Source: JANOMH01 sp031422295 (GTDB lineage Bacteria; Pseudomonadota; Alphaproteobacteria; Rhodobacterales; Rhodobacteraceae). Taken from it: a DNA stretch of 64,000 bases. Below are positions 23,706-32,812 of the stretch, one piece after another (within the stretch, counting starts at the first letter, position 1; each line of letters opens with the position of its first letter). A program made the translations under genes and the position numbers. The stretch covers positions 1 to 64,000 of the forward strand of contig JANOQM010000082.1 in the NCBI GenBank assembly GCA_031422295.1, given 5' to 3'. The notes under the pieces were generated by a model. The model was not told the origin of the DNA, searched no databases, and saw only the letters and a list, made by a program, of their open reading frames with translations.

Positions 23706-25202
23706 ATGAGCGATGCATCCTCTCAAACCGCAGGCGCTGCTGCCGCAACGGAAACGACGGAATCCGACTTTTCAGCGCTGCTGAACAAAGAATTCCGGCC
23801 TAAATCGGATCAGGCCAAAACGGCCGTTGAATCCGCCGTCCGCACCTTGGCCGAACAGGCGCTGGCCAATACCGCGCTGATTTCGGACGATGCTTTGCGG
23901 TCAATCCAAGGTATCATTGCCGAGATTGATAAAAAGCTGACCGAGCAGATCAATGAGATTCTGCACCATCCCGATTTCCAGCAAATGGAGAGCGCGTGGC
24001 GCGGGCTGCATTATCTGGTGAACAACACTGAAACTGACGAAATGCTGAAAATCCGGTTCATGAACATCTCGAAGAAAGAGATGTCCAAGACCCTGCGCAA
24101 GTTCAAAGGCACCGCCTGGGATCAGTCGCCGATTTTCAAGAAAATCTACGAGGAAGAGTTCGGGCAACTGGGCGGCCAGCCCTATGGCAGCCTTGTTGCC
24201 GACTATTTCTTTGACCATTCCCCACCCGATGTGGAACTGCTGGGCGAAATGGCCAAAATCTCGGCCGCCGCCCATGCGCCCCTGATCACCGGCGCTGCGC
24301 CGACGCTGTTCCAGATGGACAGTTGGTCGGAACTGGCCAACCCGCGCGATCTGACGAAAATTTTTCAGACCCCCGAATATGCGGCTTGGGCCAGTCTGCG
24401 CGAAAGCGAAGACAGCAAATATGTCGGACTGGCGATGCCCCGGTTTCTGGGCCGCCTGCCCTATGGCGCGAAAACCGATCCGGTCGAGGCGTTTGCCTTT
24501 GAGGAAACCACCGACGGGTCGGACCATTCGAAATATGGCTGGGTCAATGCCGCTTACGGCATGGCTGTCAATATCAACCGTTCGTTCAAGGAATACGGCT
24601 GGTGCAGCCGTATCCGCGGCGTCGAATCCGGCGGGTCCGTCCAAAACCTGCCGTCCCATACGTTCCCGACCGATGACGGCGGGATCGACCAGAAGTGCCC
24701 GACCGAAATTGCCATTTCGGACCGGCGCGAGGCGGAACTTGCCAAGAATGGCATGATGCCGCTGATCCACCGCAAAAACACCGATGTCGCCGCATTTATT
24801 GGCGCACAATCGCTGCATAAACCTGCGGAATATGACGACCCGGACGCGACCAGCAACGCCAATCTGGCGGCGCGTTTGCCCTATCTGTTTGCGACCTGCC
24901 GCTTTGCGCATTACCTCAAATGCATGGTCCGCGACAAAGTCGGTTCTTACAAGAGCCGGACCGACATGCAGGCATGGCTGCAGGACTGGATCAACAATTA
25001 CGTTGATTACAATGCGGCCATCTCTTCCGAAGGTGAAAAGGCGCGCAAACCACTCGCTGCCGCCGAAGTCGTTGTGGAAGAAGTCGAGGGCAACCCCGGT
25101 TATTACACATCGAAATTCTTTCTACGCCCACATTACCAGCTTGAAGGGCTTTCGGTCTCGCTCCGGCTGGTTTCAAAACTTCCGACTGAAAAGGGCGCAT
25201 AG
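23706..25202 (+). CDS. tssC: T6SS contractile sheath large subunit TssC
   Basis: A 498-residue VipB/ImpC-type sheath protein with the family's strongest signatures: HHPDFQQMESAWRGLHYLV near residue 90, then LPYGAKT, WVNAAYGMAVNINRSF and a C-terminal YYTSKFFLRPHYQLEGL. With TssB it forms the sheath; ClpV recycles the contracted form. GGAGG lies just ahead of the ATG. A second protein with a TssC-like half is encoded at 34128-35825. Confidence 0.97.
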   Translation: MSDASSQTAGAAAATETTESDFSALLNKEFRPKSDQAKTAVESAVRTLAEQALANTALISDDALRSIQGIIAEIDKKLTEQINEILHHPDFQQMESAWRGLHYLVNNTETDEMLKIRFMNISKKEMSKTLRKFKGTAWDQSPIFKKIYEEEFGQLGGQPYGSLVADYFFDHSPPDVELLGEMAKISAAAHAPLITGAAPTLFQMDSWSELANPRDLTKIFQTPEYAAWASLRESEDSKYVGLAMPRFLGRLPYGAKTDPVEAFAFEETTDGSDHSKYGWVNAAYGMAVNINRSFKEYGWCSRIRGVESGGSVQNLPSHTFPTDDGGIDQKCPTEIAISDRREAELAKNGMMPLIHRKNTDVAAFIGAQSLHKPAEYDDPDATSNANLAARLPYLFATCRFAHYLKCMVRDKVGSYKSRTDMQAWLQDWINNYVDYNAAISSEGEKARKPLAAAEVVVEEVEGNPGYYTSKFFLRPHYQLEGLSVSLRLVSKLPTEKGA

Positions 25203-25279
25203 CCGCCCTTTGACCACTCATTCTACTGGGGAAACCCAGAACATGCCGCTGAGGCATCAACTTTGAAAGGATTACGTAA

Positions 25280-25780
25280 ATGGCTGCAAATATGTTTGTG
25301 TTCGTCAAGGACATTGATGGCGACGCGACCGAAGACAAGCACCCCAAGTGGATTGTCGTGCAAAGCGTTGATTGGGAAGTGGCGCGCGCCGTTGACATCA
25401 ACGACATGGGCGGCACGCAGCGAGGCCATGCCAATGCGACATTTGGCAAGGTTTCGGTCACATCCGAACTGGGCAAGGCGTCCAACAAGCTGAAACTATC
25501 GGTCGCCAACGGCACGATCCGCCCCGAAATTCTGATCCATTGCTGCCGGTCCGGCGAAGATGCGGCATCGGGACTCGAGGCTTATCTGTTGTGGAAACTG
25601 GCTGATGTACAGATTGACAGCTATTCTGTAAGCTGTTCTGCCGACGGTGTGCCGACCGAAACGTGGACGCTGGCCTATCGCAAGATGGAGATTGAGTTCA
25701 AGGAAACCGATCCCAAGACTGCGAAACTGACCAAGGTTGACGACTTTAAATGGGACCTTGAAAAAGGCAAAGTTGCGTAA
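25280..25780 (+). CDS. hcp: T6SS tube protein Hcp
   Basis: A 166-residue Hcp (TssD). It opens with MFVFVKDIDGDATEDKHP and contains FGKVSVTSELGKASNKL and SVSCSADGVPTETWTLAYRKMEI, the beta-barrel ring strands. Hexamers stack into the inner tube and are the bulk secreted product. AAAGGA precedes the ATG. The 77-bp gap after tssC holds two tiny inverted repeats but no clear terminator. Confidence 0.97.
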   Translation: MAANMFVFVKDIDGDATEDKHPKWIVVQSVDWEVARAVDINDMGGTQRGHANATFGKVSVTSELGKASNKLKLSVANGTIRPEILIHCCRSGEDAASGLEAYLLWKLADVQIDSYSVSCSADGVPTETWTLAYRKMEIEFKETDPKTAKLTKVDDFKWDLEKGKVA

Positions 25781-25849
25781 ACATGCCCTTTCCCCTGTGG
25801 CTCCGTTGCGGGCTGCAGGGGCCTTCTGTCTGGCATGGAGTGCGCCCGC

Positions 25850-26650
25850 ATGACGCCCGAAGACCATCTGAAATCCGGCGATCCGGTCGCTGCCCTTGAG
25901 GCATTGCAGGCGCTTGTCCGGGCCAAGCCCGCCGATGCCAAGCTGCGCATATTCCTGTTTCAACTGCTGTGTGTTCTTGGCGACTGGAACCGCGCCATTC
26001 GTCAGCTGAAAGTCTGCGGCGAATTGGACCCCGGCAGTCTGTCAATGACCCAAGCCTACCGCGAGGCGATTATCTGCGAGGTTTACCGCGACAAGGTTTT
26101 TGCCGGCGAAAAAGCTCCGCTCGCCTTTGGCGAGCCGTCCGAATGGCTGGCTTGGCTGATGGAGGCACAAAAACTGCTGGCCACCGGCCATGTGACCGAG
26201 GCCGCCGATCTGCGCGCCCGCGCCTTTGACGCCGCCCCTGCCACCAGTGGCGCGGTTGATGGCGTGAAATTCGACTGGATGGCCGATGCCGACATGCGCT
26301 TTGGCCCGGTGTTAGAGGCTGTGGTCAATGGCCGCTATTTCTGGCTGCCCTTCACCTCGATCCGGTCCGTCATCATCGATGCGCCCACCGATCTGCGCGA
26401 TGCCGTCTGGTTGCCCGCCAAGATGAAGCTGGCCAATGACGGCGAAGTGGTGGCCTTTATCCCGACCCGCTATCCGGGCACCGGCCTTAATGGCACGGCG
26501 GCAGAACGGCTCGCCCGCGCCACAAGTTGGGCTGATGCCGGGGCCGACACCTTTGTCGGCACCGGGCAGCGCGTGTTGTCCACCGATCAGGCGGATATCG
26601 CCCTGATGGATGCACGGCTGATCCAGTTCGATCTGGCAGAAGCGGGTTAA
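25850..26650 (+). CDS. tagJ: T6SS accessory protein TagJ (ImpE)
   Basis: A 266-residue ImpE/TagJ protein. The N-terminal helical part (about 1-120) reads LKSGDPVAALEALQALVRAKPAD and DWNRAIRQL, TPR-like. The C-terminal domain contains WMADADMRFGPVLEAVVNGRYFWLPF and VWLPAKMKLANDGEVVAFIPTRY, characteristic of the family. TagJ binds the TssB N-terminus and modulates ClpV-dependent sheath recycling in the systems studied. The ATG at 25850 is preferred over the upstream 25835 because family similarity starts at MTPEDHL. Confidence 0.93.
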   Translation: MTPEDHLKSGDPVAALEALQALVRAKPADAKLRIFLFQLLCVLGDWNRAIRQLKVCGELDPGSLSMTQAYREAIICEVYRDKVFAGEKAPLAFGEPSEWLAWLMEAQKLLATGHVTEAADLRARAFDAAPATSGAVDGVKFDWMADADMRFGPVLEAVVNGRYFWLPFTSIRSVIIDAPTDLRDAVWLPAKMKLANDGEVVAFIPTRYPGTGLNGTAAERLARATSWADAGADTFVGTGQRVLSTDQADIALMDARLIQFDLAEAG

Positions 26651-26656
26651 TGCGCC

Positions 26657-27154
26657 ATGGCAGACAAGACCCTGTCCGAGCGTCTGCAACCATCGCTGCT
26701 GGACCGGCTGACCGATGATGCGCCCGGCGAACTGCAGGAAGCACGCGACATGCGAGTGATCGACATTCGCCGCTTGCGCGAGATTGTGCAGCGCGATCTT
26801 TCCTTCCTGCTGAACACCAATAATGCCGAAAGCTGGATTGACGCGGACCGCTATCCACATGCGGCGCGGTCTGTGCTGAATTTTGGCGTGCGCGATGTGG
26901 CGGGCGATTTTTCGACGCTGGACCGGGCGCAGGCGATCCGCAAATCCATTCTGCAATCCATCGAAATATTCGAGCCACGCATTCGCCAGGGGTCGGCCAA
27001 TGTGGAAATCCGGACCCAGGATGTGCAGCGCGAAACCATCGTGTCGTTTGATATCCGCGCCGATATGTGGGCAGAACCGATCCCGATCGAGCTGTATCTG
27101 CGCAGCACGGTCGATGTGACCACCGGCCAGATCACGCTGGAACGGGCGGGGTAG
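26657..27154 (+). CDS. tssE: T6SS baseplate protein TssE (gp25-like)
   Basis: A 165-residue TssE. The gp25-like lysozyme-fold signature is visible as DIRRLREIVQRDLSFLLNT near residue 36, RSVLNFGV, and IRQSIEIFEPRI-type sequence near residue 108 (here ILQSIEIFEPRI). It links baseplate wedges to the sheath. It starts 6 bp after tagJ, and tssF starts 3 bp after its stop. Confidence 0.95.
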   Translation: MADKTLSERLQPSLLDRLTDDAPGELQEARDMRVIDIRRLREIVQRDLSFLLNTNNAESWIDADRYPHAARSVLNFGVRDVAGDFSTLDRAQAIRKSILQSIEIFEPRIRQGSANVEIRTQDVQRETIVSFDIRADMWAEPIPIELYLRSTVDVTTGQITLERAG

Positions 27155-27157
27155 ACC

Positions 27158-29029
27158 ATGGATACCCGGCTGCTGGCACATTACGAAAACGAACTCGCCT
27201 TTTTGCGCGATATGGGGGCGGAATTTGCCACCGCATTCCCCAAAATCGCCGCAAGGCTGGGGATGGAGGGGGTCGAGGTGCTGGATCCCTATGTCGAGCG
27301 TCTGCTGGAAGGGACAGCATTCCTGTCGGCACGGGTCCAACTGGAACTGGAAATGCAGTTCCCCGCCTTTACCGCGAACCTGTTGCAAGTCGTCTACCCG
27401 CATTTTCTGGCCCCTACCCCGTCGATGACAATCATCGGGTTTGAACCCGATCTGGGTAATTCGGGCGTCAAGGAAGGATTTTTGCTGAAACGCCATACCC
27501 GCCTGCGGTCACGCCAGATTGAAGGCGAACAGACGGCCTGCATTTACCGCACGGCGTCTGACCTGATGCTGTGGCCCGTCGAAGTGGCCGAGGTGGAATA
27601 TATCGACAGCCGGGGGGGGCTGGTCGCCGCCGGGGTCAGCCGCGATACGCCCGCCCGGGCCGGGATCAGGATGCGACTGCGCCGCAAGGATGGCGAAAAG
27701 ATCAGCAGCCTGAAACTGGACAAGCTGATGTTGCATCTGACCGGTCAAGGCGCCGATCCCTGGGTTCTGCACGAGACCTTGTCGACCCGCGTAGCTGCCC
27801 TGGTGGGCCGGTCCACCGACCGGCGGGATCAATGGTCAATGATGTTGCCCGACGGCAAATCGCAACCCAAGGGCTTTGAACAGGACGAGGCTTTGCTACC
27901 GACGCCAAGGCGCAGCTTTGACGGCTACCGCCTGTTGCAAGAATATTTCGCCATGCCGCAAAGGTTTCATTTTGCCGAACTATCCGGCCTGAACCCCGCC
28001 CTGCGCCGTGCAACCGGGCCAGAGGTTGATATTTATATCCTGCTGACCGAACCAATGCCCGATGCGGGCGCTTCGGTCCGGCGCGAAAATTTCGTGCTGC
28101 ATGCGGTGCCTGCGATCAATCTGTTTGAACGGACCTTTGACCGGGTCCATGTGACCACAACCGACACCGAACATTACGTTGCCCCAAACCGCACCGCCCT
28201 GCTGGATTTCGAGGTGTATTCGATCAGTTCGGTCAGTGGTATCGGCACCACCGGCGAAACCGACATTGCGTTTCGTCCGTTTTATTCGGCCACCGACATC
28301 ACTGCTGCAGGCGAAACCCACCCGACCTATTACACGGTCCACCGCCGAATGCGGCAGCGCAACGAAAAGGAACGGCTGCGCGGGGTGCGCACGTCCTATC
28401 TGGGGTCCGAGGTGTATCTGTCTTTGGTCGATGGCAATCAGGCGCCCTATTCGGCCAGCCTCAGCCAATTGGCCGTGTCGGGCCTGTGTAGCAACCGCGA
28501 CCTGCCGCTGTTATTGTCCACTGCGGGCAAAGACGCGTTCCATTTGCCCGATGGTGGCCCGGTGTTGGGAATTTCCACGCTGGTCCCGCCCAGCCGACCG
28601 CGCCCGACCATTGCGCAGGGTGATACCGCCTGGCGACTGATCAGCCACCTGAGCCTGAACTATTTGTCAATCTCGGATGCGGGCAGCGGCGGGGCGGCTT
28701 TGCGTGAATTGATCGGGCTGTATGCGCCGGTCAATGACCGGGTCGTGGCCAAGCAGTTGGAAGGGGTCCGCACCGTCACCACCCGGCCCATCGTGCGGCG
28801 GATGACCGATGAGGTGCTGTCCACCGCCGTGCGCGGGCTCGAGATTAAACTGGATTTCGACGAAAGCTTTTTCGAAGGGGCCGGGGCCTATGTGCTGGCC
28901 TCGGTTCTGGAAAGGTTCTTTCGCAAATACGTCACGCTGAATTCGTTTACTGAAACTGTTTTGACCACTCAACAACGCGGAGAGATTACCCGATGGAGAC
29001 CGGAAAGCGGGCTCGGACGGATGATCTGA
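27158..29029 (+). CDS. tssF: T6SS baseplate protein TssF
   Basis: A 623-residue TssF (ImpG/VasA). The canonical opening is LLAHYENELAFLRDMGAEFA, with PYVERLLEGTAFLSARV near residue 48 and LLQVVYPHFLAPTPSM near residue 74; the C-terminus contains FLRKYVTLNSFTET-type sequence (here FFRKYVTLNSFTET). TssF pairs with TssG and TssK in the baseplate wedge. The tssG start lies 37 bp inside its 3' end. Confidence 0.96.
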   Translation: MDTRLLAHYENELAFLRDMGAEFATAFPKIAARLGMEGVEVLDPYVERLLEGTAFLSARVQLELEMQFPAFTANLLQVVYPHFLAPTPSMTIIGFEPDLGNSGVKEGFLLKRHTRLRSRQIEGEQTACIYRTASDLMLWPVEVAEVEYIDSRGGLVAAGVSRDTPARAGIRMRLRRKDGEKISSLKLDKLMLHLTGQGADPWVLHETLSTRVAALVGRSTDRRDQWSMMLPDGKSQPKGFEQDEALLPTPRRSFDGYRLLQEYFAMPQRFHFAELSGLNPALRRATGPEVDIYILLTEPMPDAGASVRRENFVLHAVPAINLFERTFDRVHVTTTDTEHYVAPNRTALLDFEVYSISSVSGIGTTGETDIAFRPFYSATDITAAGETHPTYYTVHRRMRQRNEKERLRGVRTSYLGSEVYLSLVDGNQAPYSASLSQLAVSGLCSNRDLPLLLSTAGKDAFHLPDGGPVLGISTLVPPSRPRPTIAQGDTAWRLISHLSLNYLSISDAGSGGAALRELIGLYAPVNDRVVAKQLEGVRTVTTRPIVRRMTDEVLSTAVRGLEIKLDFDESFFEGAGAYVLASVLERFFRKYVTLNSFTETVLTTQQRGEITRWRPESGLGRMI

Positions 29030-30051
29030 CGCATTTTGCGCGGCTCAGCCAGTCCCCCCAGACGCATCATCTGTTCCACGCCTTGCGTATCATCGAGGCG
29101 CATCACGCTGATAAACCCCGGCTGGGCATGTCGCGCCGGTCATCGCAAGATCTGGTCCGGCTGGGGCAAGAGGCCGAACTGGCCTTTCCCACCTCGACCA
29201 TTGCCAATTTTGAGGCCGCCGCTGACGGCAAGCCTGCGAAGTTGACCAACCGCGCCTTTGGCCTGTTTGGTCCGCAGGGGCCATTACCGCTGCATATGAC
29301 CGAATATGCCCGCGACCGGCGGCGCAACCACCGGGACACCACGCTGATCGCCTTTGCGGATATGTTGACGCATCGGTTGATGAGCTTGTTTTACCGGGGT
29401 TGGGCGGCGGGCCAACCTGCCCCGTCGTTTGACCGCCCGGACGATGATCCGTTTGAACGCAAAGTGGCTTCGGTCAGTGGCCATCATGGCACGGCTTTGC
29501 GCCAGCGCGACGCAATGCCGGACATGGCCAAACGGTATTTTGCCGGGCAACTCGCATCCGGCACCAAAACCGCCGAGGGGCTTGTGTCGATGTTATCCGC
29601 ATTTTTTGAGGCCCCGGTGCATTTGCAGCAGTTCGTGGGCACATGGCTGAATCTGGAACCGGATGACCGCTGGCAATTGGGTTCGCCTGCCCGGCTGGGC
29701 CGGTCCACCAGCATTGGTGGCCGCGTCTGGTCGCGGTCATCGAAATTCCGGCTGCTGATCGGACCTGTCGGTCTGACGGATTACAAGCGGCTGCTGCCCG
29801 GTCAAGGCTCGCTTGAACGGCTCGAGGCTATCGTGCGCAACTATGCGGGCGATGCACTGGATTGGGATGTGAACGTTATCCTGAAAGCCGCCGAAGTGCC
29901 CCGCGCCGCCCTTGGGGCCAGTTCTGCCCTTGGCCATACATCCTGGATCGGCAAGCGCCGCGATGCGGGCACGGATGCCGACGATTTGTATTTATCCCCC
30001 CCTTATGTCTTGCGCAGGCAACGCCCTGCCAATTTGGAGACCAGAAAATGA
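28993..30051 (+). CDS. tssG: T6SS baseplate protein TssG
   Basis: A 352-residue TssG (ImpH/VasB). Signatures are LFHALRIIEAHHADKPRLG near residue 26, GLFGPQGPLPLHMTEYARDR near residue 88, MLTHRLMSLFYRGWA and GRVWSRSSKFRLLIGP. It adapts TssF to TssK. Its 5' end overlaps tssF by 37 bp, and its stop overlaps the clpV start (ATGA at 30048-30051), so translation is coupled. Confidence 0.96.
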   Translation: METGKRARTDDLTHFARLSQSPQTHHLFHALRIIEAHHADKPRLGMSRRSSQDLVRLGQEAELAFPTSTIANFEAAADGKPAKLTNRAFGLFGPQGPLPLHMTEYARDRRRNHRDTTLIAFADMLTHRLMSLFYRGWAAGQPAPSFDRPDDDPFERKVASVSGHHGTALRQRDAMPDMAKRYFAGQLASGTKTAEGLVSMLSAFFEAPVHLQQFVGTWLNLEPDDRWQLGSPARLGRSTSIGGRVWSRSSKFRLLIGPVGLTDYKRLLPGQGSLERLEAIVRNYAGDALDWDVNVILKAAEVPRAALGASSALGHTSWIGKRRDAGTDADDLYLSPPYVLRRQRPANLETRK

Positions 30052-32771
30052 GCGAGATCAGCCGCGTTGCCCTGTTCGGCAAATTGAACCGCCTAGGCTA
30101 CCAAGCCGTCGAAGGGGCCACTGTATTCTGCAAATTACGTGGCAATCCGTATGTCGAACTGGTCCACTGGCTGCACCAGATCCTGCAAGTCCAGAACAGC
30201 GACATTCACCGCATCGCCGAACATTACAAGATTGACCCCGGCAAATTGGTGGCCGACATGCAGCGCGCCCTGGACGCCCTGCCGCGTGGCGCGTCATCGA
30301 TCAGCGACCTGTCCGAACATCTGGAGGATGCAACTGAACGCGGCTGGGTTTGGGGGTCGCTGTTGTTCAACGCCTCACAGGTCCGCACTGGTTTCCTGAT
30401 CTTGGGGATGCTGAAAACCCCGACCCTGCGCAATATCCTGTTCGCCATTTCGCCTGAGTTCAAAAAGGTCAAACCCGACGATCTGGCCGAGAATTTCAAC
30501 GATGCAGTCAACGGATCGCCAGAGGAAGGGCAAGGCGCACAGGATGGGTCCCACGTTGGTGGCGGCGCTGTTCCGGGCGAGGCGTCAGGCGCGATGGCCC
30601 CCGGTGCGGCCAAGGATGAAGCTCTGAAAAAGTTCACCACCGACCTGACCCAGCAGGCCCGCGACGGCAAGATTGACCCCATCGTCGGGCGTGACGAGGA
30701 AATCCGCCAAGTCGTGGACGTGCTGATGCGCCGCCGCCAGAACAACCCGATTCTGACGGGCGAGGCGGGGGTGGGCAAGACCGCCGTGGTCGAAGGGTTC
30801 GCCCTGCGGATCGCGCGGGGCGACGTGCCGCCGGCGCTGCGCGAGGCCAAGATTTTGGCGCTGGACGTGGGGCTGTTGCAGGCTGGCGCGTCGATGAAAG
30901 GCGAGTTCGAGAACCGCTTGAAATCGGTGATCGAGGAAGTGCAGGCCAGCACCACGCCGATCATCATGTTCATTGACGAGACGCATACGCTGGTCGGTGC
31001 GGGCGGTGCGGCGGGCACGGGCGATGCCGCCAACCTGCTGAAACCGGCTTTGGCGCGGGGAACATTGCGCACCATTGGCGCGACGACATGGGCCGAATAC
31101 AAGAAACACATCGAAAAAGACCCGGCCCTGACCCGGCGGTTTCAGACCGTTGTGGTCGATGAACCCAGCCCGACCAAGGCGATCATGATGATGCGCGGCA
31201 TCGCGTCGATGTTGGAAAAACATCATAAGGTGCAGGTGCTTGACGAGGCAATCGAGGCGGCGGTGAACTTGTCTGCACGCTATATCCCAGCGCGGCAATT
31301 GCCGGACAAATCGGTGTCCGTGCTCGACACCGCCTGCGCCCGCGTCGCCGTATCCCAGCACGCCGTCCCTGCCGAGGTTGACGACAGCCGCCGCCGGATC
31401 GAAGCGCTGAACACCGAAACTGAGATCATCGGGCGCGATGAAACCGCAGGCTATGAGGTCGCGGAACGGCGCGCGGCGGTCGTGACGATGAAAGCCACCG
31501 AAGAGGTCCGGCTGGCCGAACTGACCGGGCGGTGGGAGGCCGAAAAAGCCGTTGTCGAGCAGATTCTCGACCTGCGGGCCAAGCTGCGCGAGGGCGGTGC
31601 GCCAGTGGATGCAGCGCCTGTCGCGGTGGCCGCGTCCGAAGCACCTGAAGTGCCCGGAGCCAGCCCGCTGACCGATGAACAACGCGCGGCCTTGATGGTC
31701 GAGCTAAAGGCGAAGAACGCTGAGTTGACCGCCTTGCAGGGTGAAACGCCGCTGATTCTGCCCATCGTCGATGCGCAGGCCGTGGGGTCCGTTGTGGGCG
31801 ACTGGACCGGCATTCCGGTGGGCCGGATGCTCAAGGATGAATTGCAGACGGTGATCGATCTGGCCGGACATCTGGCCAAACGGGTGATCGGGCAGGACCA
31901 CGCCATGCAGATGATCGCCAAGCGGATTCAGACCAGCCGGGCGGGATTGGACAATCCGATAAAACCCATCGGAGTGTTCATGCTGGCGGGCACTTCCGGT
32001 GTTGGCAAAACCGAAACGGCATTGGCGTTGGCCGAGGTTTTATATGGCGGCGAACAAAACGTCATTACGATCAATATGAGCGAGTATCAGGAGGCGCATA
32101 CGGTTTCATCGCTGAAAGGCGCCCCCCCCGGCTATATCGGTTATGGCGAAGGCGGCGTATTGACCGAAGCCGTGCGGCGCAAACCCTATTCGGTCGTCTT
32201 GCTGGATGAGGTTGAAAAGGCGCATCCGGATGTGCATGAGATTTTCTTTCAGGTATTCGACAAGGGCAGGATGGAAGATGGCGAAGGGCGCAGTATCGAT
32301 TTCCGCAATACGCTGATCTTGCTAACATCCAATGCCGGTTCGGAAATGATCATGGATATGTGCGCTGATCCTGATCTGATGCCCGACCCCGAAGCACTGG
32401 CCAAGGCTTTGCGCGAGCCGCTGCTTAAGATATTCCCACCTGCCTTGCTGGGCCGGTTGGTGACAATCCCGTATTTCCCATTATCGCCCAAAATGATTGC
32501 GGAAATTACCCGGTTGCAATTGAACCGGATCAAGAAGCGGGTGGCGGCTTCGCATGGCGTGCCGTTCGAATATACCGACGCCGTGGTTGATACGATTGTC
32601 AGCCGCTGCCAGGAATTGGAAAGTGGCGGCCGGATGATTGATGCGATTGTGACCAATACCATGTTGCCAGATATCTCGGGCGAATTCCTGCGCCGGATGA
32701 TGCGCGGTGAAGAGGTACGGCGCGTGGCGATTGATATGAAGGATAATGATTTCGTTTATAGTTTTGATTAG
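30048..32771 (+). CDS. clpV: T6SS sheath-recycling ATPase ClpV (TssH)
   Basis: A 907-residue AAA+ disaggregase. The N-terminal double-Clp domain (about 1-155) is followed by a first nucleotide site GEAGVGKT near residue 238, a shortened M-domain region near 430-560, a second site GTSGVGKTETALAL near residue 646 and Walker B VVLLDEVEKAHPDV. NPYVELVHWLHQIL near residue 33 is typical of ClpV rather than ClpB. It extracts TssC from contracted sheath. The ATG at 30048 overlaps the tssG stop; the longer open frame upstream is tssG read in another frame. Confidence 0.97.
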   Translation: MSEISRVALFGKLNRLGYQAVEGATVFCKLRGNPYVELVHWLHQILQVQNSDIHRIAEHYKIDPGKLVADMQRALDALPRGASSISDLSEHLEDATERGWVWGSLLFNASQVRTGFLILGMLKTPTLRNILFAISPEFKKVKPDDLAENFNDAVNGSPEEGQGAQDGSHVGGGAVPGEASGAMAPGAAKDEALKKFTTDLTQQARDGKIDPIVGRDEEIRQVVDVLMRRRQNNPILTGEAGVGKTAVVEGFALRIARGDVPPALREAKILALDVGLLQAGASMKGEFENRLKSVIEEVQASTTPIIMFIDETHTLVGAGGAAGTGDAANLLKPALARGTLRTIGATTWAEYKKHIEKDPALTRRFQTVVVDEPSPTKAIMMMRGIASMLEKHHKVQVLDEAIEAAVNLSARYIPARQLPDKSVSVLDTACARVAVSQHAVPAEVDDSRRRIEALNTETEIIGRDETAGYEVAERRAAVVTMKATEEVRLAELTGRWEAEKAVVEQILDLRAKLREGGAPVDAAPVAVAASEAPEVPGASPLTDEQRAALMVELKAKNAELTALQGETPLILPIVDAQAVGSVVGDWTGIPVGRMLKDELQTVIDLAGHLAKRVIGQDHAMQMIAKRIQTSRAGLDNPIKPIGVFMLAGTSGVGKTETALALAEVLYGGEQNVITINMSEYQEAHTVSSLKGAPPGYIGYGEGGVLTEAVRRKPYSVVLLDEVEKAHPDVHEIFFQVFDKGRMEDGEGRSIDFRNTLILLTSNAGSEMIMDMCADPDLMPDPEALAKALREPLLKIFPPALLGRLVTIPYFPLSPKMIAEITRLQLNRIKKRVAASHGVPFEYTDAVVDTIVSRCQELESGGRMIDAIVTNTMLPDISGEFLRRMMRGEEVRRVAIDMKDNDFVYSFD

Positions 32772-32812
32772 TATTCCAATAATCTGAATTCTTACCCTGG
32801 AAAGGGCATCGT

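Noticed and set aside
29862..30047. N-terminal extension of clpV
   Set aside because: It is the 3' end of tssG in another frame; the ATG at 30048 overlaps the tssG stop and begins the ClpV similarity.
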